DNA of 64,000 nt, from NCBI RefSeq assembly GCF_902506375.1, contig NZ_LR733284.1, forward strand, positions 1,786,059-1,850,058, in the 5' to 3' direction. The position numbers were made by a program, and so were the translations under genes. This document shows positions 19,710-28,585 of this stretch, piece by piece. Each line of letters opens with the position of its first letter. Position 1 is the first letter of the stretch. The notes under the pieces were generated by a model that saw only the letters and a program-made list of their open reading frames with translations, did not search any database and was not told the DNA's origin. Source of the stretch: Microbacterium sp. 8M. GTDB taxonomy: Bacteria > Actinomycetota > Actinomycetes > Actinomycetales > Microbacteriaceae.

Positions 19710-19829
19710 TGCGCGATCTGGAAGCAGCGCGGGACCGCAGCGACTGGTGAGGCCAATGATTGTTTATGCGCGTTAATCGCGCATAAACGCCACTTGTGCT
19801 CAGAATTGGATCCGGCTAAGGTCATCTAG
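19710..19829. other. Junction segment joining two truncated genes
   Basis: About 120 bases with clearly lower GC than the surroundings, lying between the break in the LTRxxLRE hypothetical and the break in sucB. It holds the perfect 11-5-11 palindrome at 19762-19788 and ends in CTAG, which supplies the stops of both opposing frames. No open reading frame of its own is credible. It reads as the remnant or attachment site of a mobile or recombined segment; an assembly misjoin is the main alternative. Confidence 0.6.
19762..19788. repeat. Perfect 11-bp inverted repeat with 5-bp centre
   Basis: Arms GTTTATGCGCG (19762-19772) and CGCGCATAAAC (19778-19788) around TTAAT. Two 11-base arms around a short centre is the geometry of a tyrosine-recombinase core site; as RNA it would also form a hairpin. 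AT-rich outer halves are unlike any other inverted repeat in the window. Confidence 0.85.
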
Positions 19830-20509
19830 GCAGCGGCGGGAGCCTCAGTCGCAGGAGCCGGGGCCTCGGGCGCGGCCGGGGCGGCAGCGGGTGCGCCGCT
19901 GCCGATGCGCGCGAGCACGGCGCCGACCGCGATCGTGTCGTCCTCCGCGGCGAGGATCTCCTGCAGGGTGCCTGCGACGGGCGACGGGATCTCGGTGTCC
20001 ACCTTGTCGGTGGAGATTTCCAGCAGCGGCTCATCGACCGCGACCTCGTCACCGACCTGCTTCAGCCAGCGGGTGACCGTGCCCTCGGTGACGCTCTCGC
20101 CCAGTTCGGGGAGGCGCACATCAGTCGCGTCGGAGGACGCCGCAGCGGGGGCGGCCTGCGGTGCCGGCTGCTCGGCGGCGGGAGCCGCGGCAGCGGGTGC
20201 CTCCGCCGCAGGTGCCTCGGCGGCCGGTGCTGCAGCCTCCTCCGCGGGGGCGGACGGGGCGGACGCGCCCGAGCCGTCGCCGATGCGGGCGAGGATCGCG
20301 CCGATCTCGACCGTGTCGTCCTCGGCGACGAGGATCTCCTCGACCACGCCGCTGACCGGCGAGGGGATCTCGGTGTCGACCTTGTCGGTCGAGATCTCGA
20401 GCAGGCCCTCGTCGGCCTGGACGGTGTCGCCGACCTGCTTGAGCCAACGGGTCACAGTGCCCTCGGTGACGCTCTCGCCGAGGGCGGGAAGGACCACAGG
20501 TGTGCTCAT
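19826..20509 (-). pseudogene. sucB: Truncated dihydrolipoamide acyltransferase (E2), lipoyl domains only
   Basis: A 227-residue frame with two lipoyl domains, each with the lipoylated lysine in [14 protein letters not shown] (about residues 42 and 155), joined by an Ala/Pro linker, then stopping in the second linker. A normal actinobacterial E2 continues with a peripheral-subunit-binding domain and a catalytic domain of about 230 residues containing the HxxxD motif; both are missing. The stop comes from the CTAG at the 19826-19829 junction. The 5' end is intact: ATG at 20509 with AAGGAG eight bases upstream, 97 bases after lpd. Without its catalytic domain it cannot transfer acyl groups, though it could still be lipoylated. 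Loss of PDH-type E2 activity would be expected unless another copy exists. Confidence 0.8.
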
Positions 20510-20606
20510 GACGGAGTCTCCTTAGGGAAGTTCGTGATGGTGTTCAGCTTAGTGGGCAACCCGGTGTTCAGCCCAGTTTTGATTTCCACGATGCGCAAGA
20601 AAAGTT

Positions 20607-21980
20607 TCACATCGCATGAAGGGGCTTGCCGGACAACGCGAGGAAGGCCTCACCGAGGGCCTCGCTCTGCGTCGGGTGCGCATGGATCAGCGGCGCGATG
20701 TCCTCGGGATGCGCCTCCCAGCTCACCGCGAGCTGGCCCTCGGTGATGAGCTCGCCGACTCGGTCGCCGAGCAGATGCACGCCGAGGACCGGGCCGTCCT
20801 TGAGGCGGACGACCTTCACGAGCCCTCCGGTGCCGATGATCTCGCTCTTGCCGTTGCCCGCGAGGTTGTACTCGTAGGACACGACGCGATCGGCGCCGTG
20901 CTCTTCGATCGCCGCCGCTTCGGTGACGCCCACCGACGCCACCTCCGGGCTGCAGTACGTCACGCGGGGGACCTGGGCGTCCAGCACGACCGCCGGCGTG
21001 AGCCCGGCGATGCGCTCCGCGACGGCGATGCCCTGCAGGAATCCGCGGTGGGCGAGCTGCAGACCGGGGACGATGTCGCCCACGGCCCAGACATGCTCGA
21101 CGTTCGTGCGCAGCTCTGGATCCGTCAGAACGAATCCGCGATCCAGCCGCACGCCCGCCTCTTCGAAACCGAGGCCCGCTGTCGCGGGGCCCCGGCCCAC
21201 CGCCACCAGCAGGTAGTCGGCTTCGTAGGTGGTGCCGTTCTCGAGAGCGACGGTGACGCCGTCGGCGGTCTGGGAGGCGCTCGCGAACCGCACGCCGAGC
21301 GAGTACGCGATGCCGCGCCGGCGGAAGGCGCGCTCCAGCCCCTTGCTGAGGGCGATGTCCTCGTTCGGGGCGAGGTGGTCGAGCGCCTCCACGATGGTGA
21401 CCTCGGCGCCGAAGGAGCGCCACACGCTCGCGAACTCGACGCCGATCACGCCGCCGCCGAGGATGACCACGCGCTGCGGCACTTCTTCGAGCGCGAGCGC
21501 CTGCTCGCTGGTGAGGATCCGTCCGCCGATCTCGAGCCCGGGCAGGCTGCGGCTGTAGGAGCCGGTCGCCAGGATCACGTCGGTGCCGGTGTAGACGTCG
21601 TCGCCGACAGCGATGGAGCGGTCGGGGCGCAGAGTCCCCTCGCCGGCGACCACGGTGATGCCGCGGGCCTTGATGAGACCCTCCAGGCCCTTGTACTTCT
21701 TCGCGACGATGCCCTCGCGGTACGCGCGGACACCCGACGGGTCGATGCCGTCGAAGGACGCGCCGACGCCGTACTTCGCGGCGTCGCGGACGTTCTCGGC
21801 GATCTCCGCGGAGTGCAGCAGAGCCTTGGTGGGGATGCAGCCGCGGTGCAGGCACGTGCCGCCGACCTTGTCCTTCTCGATCAGCGCGACGGACTTGCCG
21901 AGTTCTGCCGAGCGCAGGGCTGCCGCGTAGCCGCCGCTGCCGCCGCCGAGGATCACGACGTCGAAGCTGTGCGCGGTCAT
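20607..21980 (-). CDS. lpdA: Dihydrolipoyl dehydrogenase
   Basis: A 457-residue FAD/NAD flavoprotein (E3) that reoxidises dihydrolipoyl groups of 2-oxoacid dehydrogenase complexes. FAD site VVILGGGSGGYAA at the N-terminus, redox disulfide C43/C48 in GGTCLHRGCIPTK, NAD site RVVILGGGVIGVEFAS, and the C-terminal active-site His in HAHPTQSE. Its ATG overlaps the pepA stop (ATGA) and it is followed by the truncated sucB, so this was a pepA-lpd-sucB unit. Confidence 0.96.
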   Translation of the reverse strand: MTAHSFDVVILGGGSGGYAAALRSAELGKSVALIEKDKVGGTCLHRGCIPTKALLHSAEIAENVRDAAKYGVGASFDGIDPSGVRAYREGIVAKKYKGLEGLIKARGITVVAGEGTLRPDRSIAVGDDVYTGTDVILATGSYSRSLPGLEIGGRILTSEQALALEEVPQRVVILGGGVIGVEFASVWRSFGAEVTIVEALDHLAPNEDIALSKGLERAFRRRGIAYSLGVRFASASQTADGVTVALENGTTYEADYLLVAVGRGPATAGLGFEEAGVRLDRGFVLTDPELRTNVEHVWAVGDIVPGLQLAHRGFLQGIAVAERIAGLTPAVVLDAQVPRVTYCSPEVASVGVTEAAAIEEHGADRVVSYEYNLAGNGKSEIIGTGGLVKVVRLKDGPVLGVHLLGDRVGELITEGQLAVSWEAHPEDIAPLIHAHPTQSEALGEAFLALSGKPLHAM

Positions 21981-23455
21981 GCGCGGGCCTCCTTCGCGCG
22001 GCCTTCGGCGAAGGCGATCAGCGTGCGGACGATGGCGCCGGTCGCGCCCTTGTCGGTGAAGCCGTACGGCGCACCCTTGTGCTCGGACGATCCGGCGATG
22101 TCCAGATGCGCCCAGGGGATGCGCGGGGCGTCCTCGTCATCCGAGGTGCGCCCGACCATGCGTCGCAGGAAGAGACCGGCGAACAACGCGCCACCGGCCG
22201 TGTCGCCGATCTTGGCGTTCACGAGGTCGGCGATCGGCGATTTGAGCTCCTCCTCCATGTGGTCGGGGAGCGGCATCGGCCACGCGGCCTCGCCCGAGGT
22301 GGAGGCGGCGGCCAGCACCTCCTGCACGGTTTCGTCGTCGCCGAAGACGCCGGTATGGCGCATGCCGAGCGCGACGATGATCGCGCCCGTGAGAGTCGCC
22401 ACGTCGAGGATCACGTCCGGATGCTCGCGGCTCGCAGCGACCAGGCCGTCCGCGAGCACCAGACGCCCCTCGGCGTCGGTGTTGAGCACCTCCACGGTCT
22501 GGCCGTCAGCGAAGCGCAGCACGTCACCCGGCCGGATCGCCGTGCCCGACGGCATGTTGTCGGCGATGCACAGCCACGCGCTGACCCGGATCGGCAGACC
22601 GAGCGTGGCGATCGCCTTGGTCGCAGCCAGGATGCTCGCGGCGCCGGCCATATCGGTCTTCATACCGACCATGCTGGCCGGAGGCTTGAGGGAGAGACCG
22701 CCGGTGTCGAAAGTGATGCCCTTGCCGACGAGGGCGATGTGCCCGACGGCGCCCGCGGGGGAGTAGTCGAGGTGGACGAGGCGCGGCGGCCGCGCGGATC
22801 CCTGCCCGACGCCGAGGATGCCGCCATATCCGCCGGCGGCGAGCGCGGCCTTGTCCAGCACCTCGACGGTGACGTCGAGGCCGTCGACGGCGTCGACGGC
22901 GCGCGCGGCGAGATCCGCGGGGCCCAGCCACTCGGCCGGCGTGGTCACCAGATCACGAGTGAGCGCGACGGCTTCCGCGAGGGCGGTCGCGTGCGCGGCC
23001 TCCTCCGCGGAGAGGTCTGCGTGCAGCACCACGGTGCCCGCGCGCTTCTGCTGCTCGCCGGAACGGTAGTCGTCGAAGCGGTAGCCGCCGAGCAGCGCCC
23101 CCTCGGCGGCGGCGATGGCGAAGCCCGCGACAGCATCGCTCAGCAGAACGGAGACCCGCTCGAACCCGGTCAGCGTGCGCAGCGCCGCACCGGCGGCCTC
23201 GCGGACGCTGTTCGCGTCAGGCGCGGGACCGGCGCTGACCACCGCGACCGGGACGTCTGCGATCTCGGCGGCGGGGATCCGCGCATACGCGCCCGCCTTG
23301 CCGGTGAAGCCCACCGCGGTCAGCGCCGCGTGCGTGGAGGAGAAGGGGGACAGGTCTTCCGGGGTGTCCGTGAGACCGGCGACGACGAGCACGACCGCAT
23401 CTGCGTTCGCGTCCGCCGGAGCGCCTGTGGAGAGCTCGAGCGCAGGTGACGTCAT
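21977..23455 (-). CDS. pepA: Leucyl aminopeptidase (M17)
   Basis: A 492-residue cytosolic metallopeptidase removing N-terminal amino acids. Family signatures: the zinc/lysine site VGKGITFDTGGLSLKP, DMAGAASILA and the M17 signature NTDAEGRLVLADGL. An ATG at 23464 is also in frame, but it overlaps a TAGGAT hexamer; the ATG at 23455 lies seven bases after that hexamer and is preferred. The divergent gene at 23566 has its own leaderless promoter, so 110 bases serve two start sites. Confidence 0.94.
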   Translation of the reverse strand: MTSPALELSTGAPADANADAVVLVVAGLTDTPEDLSPFSSTHAALTAVGFTGKAGAYARIPAAEIADVPVAVVSAGPAPDANSVREAAGAALRTLTGFERVSVLLSDAVAGFAIAAAEGALLGGYRFDDYRSGEQQKRAGTVVLHADLSAEEAAHATALAEAVALTRDLVTTPAEWLGPADLAARAVDAVDGLDVTVEVLDKAALAAGGYGGILGVGQGSARPPRLVHLDYSPAGAVGHIALVGKGITFDTGGLSLKPPASMVGMKTDMAGAASILAATKAIATLGLPIRVSAWLCIADNMPSGTAIRPGDVLRFADGQTVEVLNTDAEGRLVLADGLVAASREHPDVILDVATLTGAIIVALGMRHTGVFGDDETVQEVLAAASTSGEAAWPMPLPDHMEEELKSPIADLVNAKIGDTAGGALFAGLFLRRMVGRTSDDEDAPRIPWAHLDIAGSSEHKGAPYGFTDKGATGAIVRTLIAFAEGRAKEARA

Positions 23456-23462
23456 GGCGTCC

Positions 23463-23468
23463 ATCCTA
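23463..23468 (-). promoter_or_regulatory. -10 box of pepA-lpdA-sucB (leaderless)
   Basis: Minus strand TAGGAT, then GGACGCC, then ATG at 23455. It decides the pepA start. Confidence 0.5.
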
Positions 23469-23553
23469 GGTTCGGACCGTGCGGCCCGGAGCGGATGCGG
23501 TGCGCGCGTGTTCGCTCTCAGCGCTCTGCGGATCCGCGGCCCGGGGCGGCTCG

Positions 23554-23559
23554 TAGCAT
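23554..23559 (+). promoter_or_regulatory. -10 box of the PAC2 gene (leaderless)
   Basis: TAGCAT, then GGAGTC, then ATG at 23566. Confidence 0.6.
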
Positions 23560-23565
23560 GGAGTC

Positions 23566-24498
23566 ATGCCCCTATCCGGTGAGATCCACGAACGCGTCGC
23601 CCGGCCCGGCGGCGTGCCGTCCGGCCTGCCTCTGGTCATCCTGCTGACCGGCTTCACTGACGCGGGCTCCGCGGTGTCCGGTCTCATCGAGCACCTCGGC
23701 GAGACGACGGCTCCGGAGCCGGTGCTCGTCTTCGACAACGACGCGCTGCTGGACTACCGCGCACGGCGCCCGGTGCTGACCTTCGATCAGGATCACATCG
23801 CGGATCTGAAGCCGGCCCGCCTCGAGCTGTCGCTGGCGCATGACGCGCTCGGCCGCCCGTTCCTGCTGCTGGCGGGGTACGAGCCGGACTTCGCCTGGAA
23901 CGCCTTCGCCGAGGTCGTGCTGGACTTCGCCGCGGAGTACGAGGTGTCCACCGTAACGTGGGTGCACGCGATCGCGATGCCGGTGCCGCACACGCGCCCG
24001 ATCGGCGTGACGGTCAGCGGCAACCGGGCCGAGCTCATCGCCGCGCATTCGGTGTGGCGTCCGCGCACCCAGGTGCCCGGCACCGCCGGTCACCTCCTCG
24101 AGCACCGGTTCGTGCGCGCCGAGCGCAGCGTCGCGAGCTTCGTGCTTCTGGTGCCGCACTATCTCGCCGACACCGAGTACCCCGACGCGGTGCTGACGGC
24201 GGCGGAGAAGGTCATGGCGGCCACCGGGCTGGTGCTGCTCACCGACGACCTGCGGGAGAAGCGCGTCTCGTACCTGGAGCGGGTGGACGAGCAGGTGCGC
24301 GACAACGAGGAGCTCGGCCAGATGGTCAGCACGCTGGAGCACCGGTACGACGCGTACATGGCGGGCCTGGACTTCGAAGAGGACGGCCCCGCGGAGTTCG
24401 ATGAGCGCTCTCTGCCCAGTGCCGATGAGCTCGCCGCCGAGCTGGAGCGATTCCTGGCGTCCCGCCCCGGGGACGAGGACAAGAACGGCCGGATCTGA
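23566..24498 (+). CDS. PAC2 family protein (proteasome assembly chaperone-like)
   Basis: A 310-residue soluble protein of the PAC2 fold: LPLVILLTGFTDAGSAVSGL near the N-terminus, then VLVFDNDALLDYRARRP, LLLAGYEPDFAWNAF and a VTVSGNRAELI stretch, ending in an acidic helical tail. Actinobacterial PAC2 proteins resemble eukaryotic 20S assembly chaperones, but no proteasome genes lie nearby and the role is not established. It is a single gene with a leaderless-type promoter, upstream of sigA. Confidence 0.85.
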   Translation: MPLSGEIHERVARPGGVPSGLPLVILLTGFTDAGSAVSGLIEHLGETTAPEPVLVFDNDALLDYRARRPVLTFDQDHIADLKPARLELSLAHDALGRPFLLLAGYEPDFAWNAFAEVVLDFAAEYEVSTVTWVHAIAMPVPHTRPIGVTVSGNRAELIAAHSVWRPRTQVPGTAGHLLEHRFVRAERSVASFVLLVPHYLADTEYPDAVLTAAEKVMAATGLVLLTDDLREKRVSYLERVDEQVRDNEELGQMVSTLEHRYDAYMAGLDFEEDGPAEFDERSLPSADELAAELERFLASRPGDEDKNGRI

Positions 24499-24590
24499 CC
24501 CGACCCCGGGAGGATCCCGAGAGGTTCGTCGTCGATCGCCGGATCCGGCCTCGTCCACGGCAGAGTGTGCGATACTTATCTGACGACCCG

Positions 24591-24706
24591 TTGTCAAGAC
24601 CCTCCGCACCGTCGGGGACTTGACAAGGGTCTTACTAGTGCCCGAAAGGGCGCAGGCCGATCAAGCCGAAAGGCTGAATGAACACAGGGCGCCCGCGCAG
24701 CGCCCC
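24591..24706 (+). promoter_or_regulatory. Structured region upstream of sigA
   Basis: Between the PAC2 gene and sigA (223 bases). Two inverted pairs overlap: TTGTCA (24591) with TGACAA (24621), and AAGACCCT (24596-24603) with AGGGTCTT (24626-24633), so two alternative folds are possible. Three compact hairpins follow: GCCC-GAAA-GGGC (24640-24651), AGCC-GAAA-GGCT (24664-24675) and GGGCGC..GCGCCC (24687-24705). TTGACA at 24620-24625 could be a -35 but no good -10 follows. An AGAGG ribosome-binding site precedes the GTG. Confidence 0.4.
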
Positions 24707-24721
24707 GTTGAGAGGCGAGAC

Positions 24722-25959
<1,238 letters not shown>

Positions 25960-25963
<4 letters not shown>

Positions 25964-26664
25964 GCGCGGAGCCGAAGCCGAACGACGGCAAGAACCTCGA
26001 CATCTCCGTCGAGGGCACGCGCTGGCTGCGGATCCCCATCCGCACCAAGGTCGTCATGCCGGGCGACGTGCTCGCAGACATCGTCTCCGAGTACGCCGCC
26101 GGCGAGGTGACGCAGGGCGACCTGCTCTTCATCACCGAGAAGATCGTCGGCATCACCCAGGGGCGCTCGTTCCTGCTCGAGGACATCCGGCCGCGCAAGC
26201 TGGCGCACTTCCTGTCGAAGTACGTCACCCGCACGCCGTACGGCATCGGTCTCGGCATGCCCGAGACGATGGAGATGGCGTTGCGCGAATGCGGCACCCC
26301 GCGGATCCTGCTCGCCGCCGCCGTGTCCGCCGTGACCAAGGCGTTCGGCCGCCGCGGCGACTTCTACCGGATCGCCGGGGAGAAGGCGCGCGCGATCGAC
26401 GGGCCGACCGAGGGCACGATGCCCCCGTACGACCGTTCCGTCGTGCTGGGCCCCGCGCGCCCGCGCGAGGTCGCGCACGAGATGCAGCAGGTGCTCGGCG
26501 GTGTGTGCGATGTGGCCGTCGTCGACATCAACGACCTCGGCGGCAACATCCTCGGATCCACCCTCGACAAGGCGGCCGAGAAGCGCCTCGTCGCGATCCT
26601 GAAGGACAACCCGCTCGGTCAGGGCACCGAATCGACGCCGATGGGCATCATCCGGCCGGCCTGA
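25960..26664 (+). CDS. CofE-like (coenzyme F420-0:L-glutamate ligase family) protein
   Basis: A 234-residue protein of the F420 ligase (PF01996-type) family, whose founding member adds glutamate to F420-0. Visible are the N-terminal [20 protein letters not shown], the conserved [19 protein letters not shown] segment, and a C-terminal [16 protein letters not shown]. The C-terminal half differs from canonical CofE and no other F420 genes are nearby, so a different acceptor is likely. It overlaps the sigA stop by GTGA. The convergent neighbour is an ATP-grasp protein, the other common ligase fold; the two may act in one pathway, but this is inference from position only. Confidence 0.7.
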
Positions 26665-26683
26665 TCGCCGTGAGGCAGGAAAG

Positions 26684-26720
26684 AAAGCCGCCCCGTCACC
26701 GCGCGACGGGGCGGCCTTCT
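26684..26720. terminator. Bidirectional terminator between CofE-like and ATP-grasp genes
   Basis: Perfect 11-base stem GCCGCCCCGTC (26687-26697) with GACGGGGCGGC (26705-26715), preceded by AGAAA and followed by CTTCTTC, suiting both strands. Confidence 0.85.
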
Positions 26721-26728
26721 TCGTCCGT

Positions 26729-27751
26729 TCAGAACTTGATCGCGGCCTGATAGCGCGGCTTGTGACCGGTGCGGATGCCCGACACGCTGGGCTTGTTCTC
26801 GTAGACGCCGGCACCCCAGTTGCCCTCGACGAGCACGGGGCCGTCGGGGCCGACGACGATGTCCCAGCCGACGTACTGCACCTGCGGCACGACGCGCGCC
26901 ACCTGGTCGACGAACGCCTTGACCTCGTCGATCATCGGCAGCTGGAAGTCCGCGATGCGGAAGCCGGAGTCGGGGTGCAGCTCGTGCACGTGGCCGTGCG
27001 AGTCGTAGCCGGCGCTGACGGCGTGGCCGTCGTCGTCGAGCATGGTGTAGAAGCCGCCGAACGACATCTGGTCGCTGACCTCGCCGCGGCCGAACTTCTG
27101 CGCCATCGCGAGGATGTGCGTCTTCTCGCCGTCGAAGAAGGCCGTCACCCGGGTGGTGTTGACGGTGCCCGGGCAGACCGCCGCGAGGTCGGGGTGCTGG
27201 CGGATGACCTCCTCCACGAGCAGGCGGCCCTGGCCGAGCAGCTCGGCGTGGAACGCGTCCCAGTCGGTGACGTCCGCCGCGTGGTAGCGGAACACGCCGG
27301 ACCCTGCCTGGCCCATCGGGGTCTTCACGATGACCGTGCCCTGACGCTGCACGAAGTCGCGGAGCTCGTCGGCGTTGCCGGGCTTGACGACCATCCACTC
27401 GCGGCGCAGGAACTCGCTGAACTTCGTGTCGAACTCGATCTTGTCGTGGAAGAGGTGCCGGAAGTCGGGGTGGGCGTACCGCTCGGAGATCTGGTTCGAG
27501 ACCGGATGCGTCATGTAGGTCGCGCGCTCGGCGCGGTTCAGGATCGCGAAGTCGTAGTCGATGTAGTCCTGGAAGCCGACGTTGTGCCGCCCCGCAGACC
27601 AGAGCATGTCGACCACGACGGCCGGGACGGCCTTGCCGTGCTGGGCCGAGGCCTCCTTGGCGCGCTCGATCACCGAACCGATGTTGATGCGGCGGGCGCG
27701 CTCGGCGAGGTAGCCGAGACGGGACTTGAGGCCGAGGCCGTTCGAGGGCAT
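26729..27751 (-). CDS. ATP-grasp ligase of the sugar-transfer-associated type
   Basis: A 340-residue soluble protein of the ATP-grasp superfamily (similar to the ATPgrasp_ST group). Visible features are the nucleotide-binding glycine-rich region TVIVKTPMGQAGSGVFRY, a RLLVEEVIRQHPDL strand-loop, and the metal-binding end WDIVVGPDGPVLVEGNWGAG. Such enzymes join a carboxylate to an amine or thiol via an acyl phosphate, often near cell-surface polymer genes. The substrate is unknown. TAGAAT at 27785-27790 and GGAG just before the ATG suggest its own promoter with a short leader. It is divergent from the racemase-like pair. Confidence 0.75.
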   Translation of the reverse strand: MPSNGLGLKSRLGYLAERARRINIGSVIERAKEASAQHGKAVPAVVVDMLWSAGRHNVGFQDYIDYDFAILNRAERATYMTHPVSNQISERYAHPDFRHLFHDKIEFDTKFSEFLRREWMVVKPGNADELRDFVQRQGTVIVKTPMGQAGSGVFRYHAADVTDWDAFHAELLGQGRLLVEEVIRQHPDLAAVCPGTVNTTRVTAFFDGEKTHILAMAQKFGRGEVSDQMSFGGFYTMLDDDGHAVSAGYDSHGHVHELHPDSGFRIADFQLPMIDEVKAFVDQVARVVPQVQYVGWDIVVGPDGPVLVEGNWGAGVYENKPSVSGIRTGHKPRYQAAIKF

Positions 27752-27784
27752 GCGTACTCCGGGTCGAGGATGGGGGACCGGTCC

Positions 27785-27790
27785 ATTCTA
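27785..27790 (-). promoter_or_regulatory. -10 box of the ATP-grasp gene
   Basis: Minus strand TAGAAT, about 33 bases before the ATG at 27751; GGAG stands five to six bases before the ATG, so this message has a normal short leader. Confidence 0.5.
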
Positions 27791-27850
27791 GGCGGCGATG
27801 CTCCGAGAGCCCCGGGACGACGGTCGCCGGGCGACCGGGTGCGGCGCCGC

Positions 27851-27856
27851 TAGGCT
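27851..27856 (+). promoter_or_regulatory. -10 box of the racemase-like pair (leaderless)
   Basis: TAGGCT, then GGGACA, then ATG at 27863. Confidence 0.6.
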
Positions 27857-27862
27857 GGGACA

Positions 27863-28585
27863 ATGACCGCGCTGCCTTCTGCCCCCGAAACGCGGAGCGC
27901 GATGCTGCGAGCGCTGGTCTCGCGCTCGGCGCTCGCCTCCGGGGCGGCGAGGGCCGTCGCCGCCGCGGGCCCGGGTGTCGCCGATCTGCGTCGCGACGCA
28001 TGGGGGCACGGCCTGGCGGAGACCGCCCGGATCGCCGCAGGCGCCGGTGCGCGCGCCATGCGCGTGGACGGGGCGGACCAGGTCGCGCTGCTCGCCGCGG
28101 AGGGCATCGCCGCGACCTACGAGGAACAGCCCGATCTGGATCCGCGGCTCCTCTACGGCCTGCCGGATGCCGAGGGCACGCTGCCGGGCGAGCCGGCCAT
28201 GCGGGTCGTCGGACGCGTGCTCTCGACCAAGCCCATCGCCGCCGGATCGGGCGTGTCGTACGGCTACATCCACCGCGCCCCCGCGGACTCGCGGCTCGCG
28301 CTCGTCACCGGCGGCTACGCGCAGGGGATCGTACGGGCGCTGGGAAGCAGAGCGTCGGTGGAGATCGACGGCCTGGTGCACCCGATCGTCGGCCGCATCG
28401 CGATGGACGTGTGCGTGGCGGACATCGGCGAGGCTGAGGTGGAGCCGGGCGCGGAGGCCACCTACTTCGGCGGAACGGGGCCGCTCGCCGCGGGGCTCGC
28501 CGAGTGGGCGCGCGTCACCGGCATGACCGTGGGCGAACTGGTCGCGGTGGTCGGTCAGCGGACGGAGCGCGCATGGGTGGCGTGA
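27863..28585 (+). CDS. Alanine-racemase-like subunit A (C-domain, no PLP lysine)
   Basis: A 240-residue relative of alanine racemase (Alr; normally about 370 residues). The N-terminal barrel is cut down: after a short start, VADLRRDAWGHGLAETARI aligns with the PLP-lysine segment (VKANAYGHG type) but has Arg where the lysine should be, and most of the barrel is missing. The C-terminal domain is complete, with GSGVSYGYIHR carrying the catalytic Tyr, LVTGGYAQGIVRALG and PIVGRIAMDVCVADIG. It therefore cannot form a Schiff base with PLP by itself. It overlaps the next gene by 13 bases. The neighbour supplies what is missing, so a heterodimer is inferred. Alternative: a decayed duplicate, although the conserved C-domain argues against this. 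Confidence 0.75.
   Translation: MTALPSAPETRSAMLRALVSRSALASGAARAVAAAGPGVADLRRDAWGHGLAETARIAAGAGARAMRVDGADQVALLAAEGIAATYEEQPDLDPRLLYGLPDAEGTLPGEPAMRVVGRVLSTKPIAAGSGVSYGYIHRAPADSRLALVTGGYAQGIVRALGSRASVEIDGLVHPIVGRIAMDVCVADIGEAEVEPGAEATYFGGTGPLAAGLAEWARVTGMTVGELVAVVGQRTERAWVA

Larger units (their letters stand above)
18966..19829 (+). pseudogene. Truncated LTRxxLRE-repeat hypothetical protein
   Basis: A 287-residue frame. Residues 1-248 look native: two LTRKQLRE/LTRRQLRE blocks (about 20 and 88) spaced by TGSxPV motifs, then long Ala/Pro-rich disordered sequence with a duplicated PEAAPAQPA unit. From residue 249 (base 19710) the character changes abruptly: CAIWKQRGTAATGEANDCLC and onward has four cysteines in 39 residues, while the rest has none, and is encoded by much less GC-rich DNA. 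Proteins of this type after nadD usually continue to a C-terminal membrane span, which is absent. It therefore appears interrupted at the 19710 junction. The stop TAG shares a CTAG with the stop of the opposing truncated sucB. Confidence 0.6.

Noticed and set aside
19826..20509. A natural free-standing lipoyl protein
   Set aside because: Not excluded, but the two-domain architecture with linker, position after lpd and stop at an atypical junction fit a cut E2 better.
24620..24721. Upstream TTG start for sigA
   Set aside because: The added residues overlap leader hairpins and lack conservation; GTG at 24722 has an AGAGG site and the usual sigma N-terminus.
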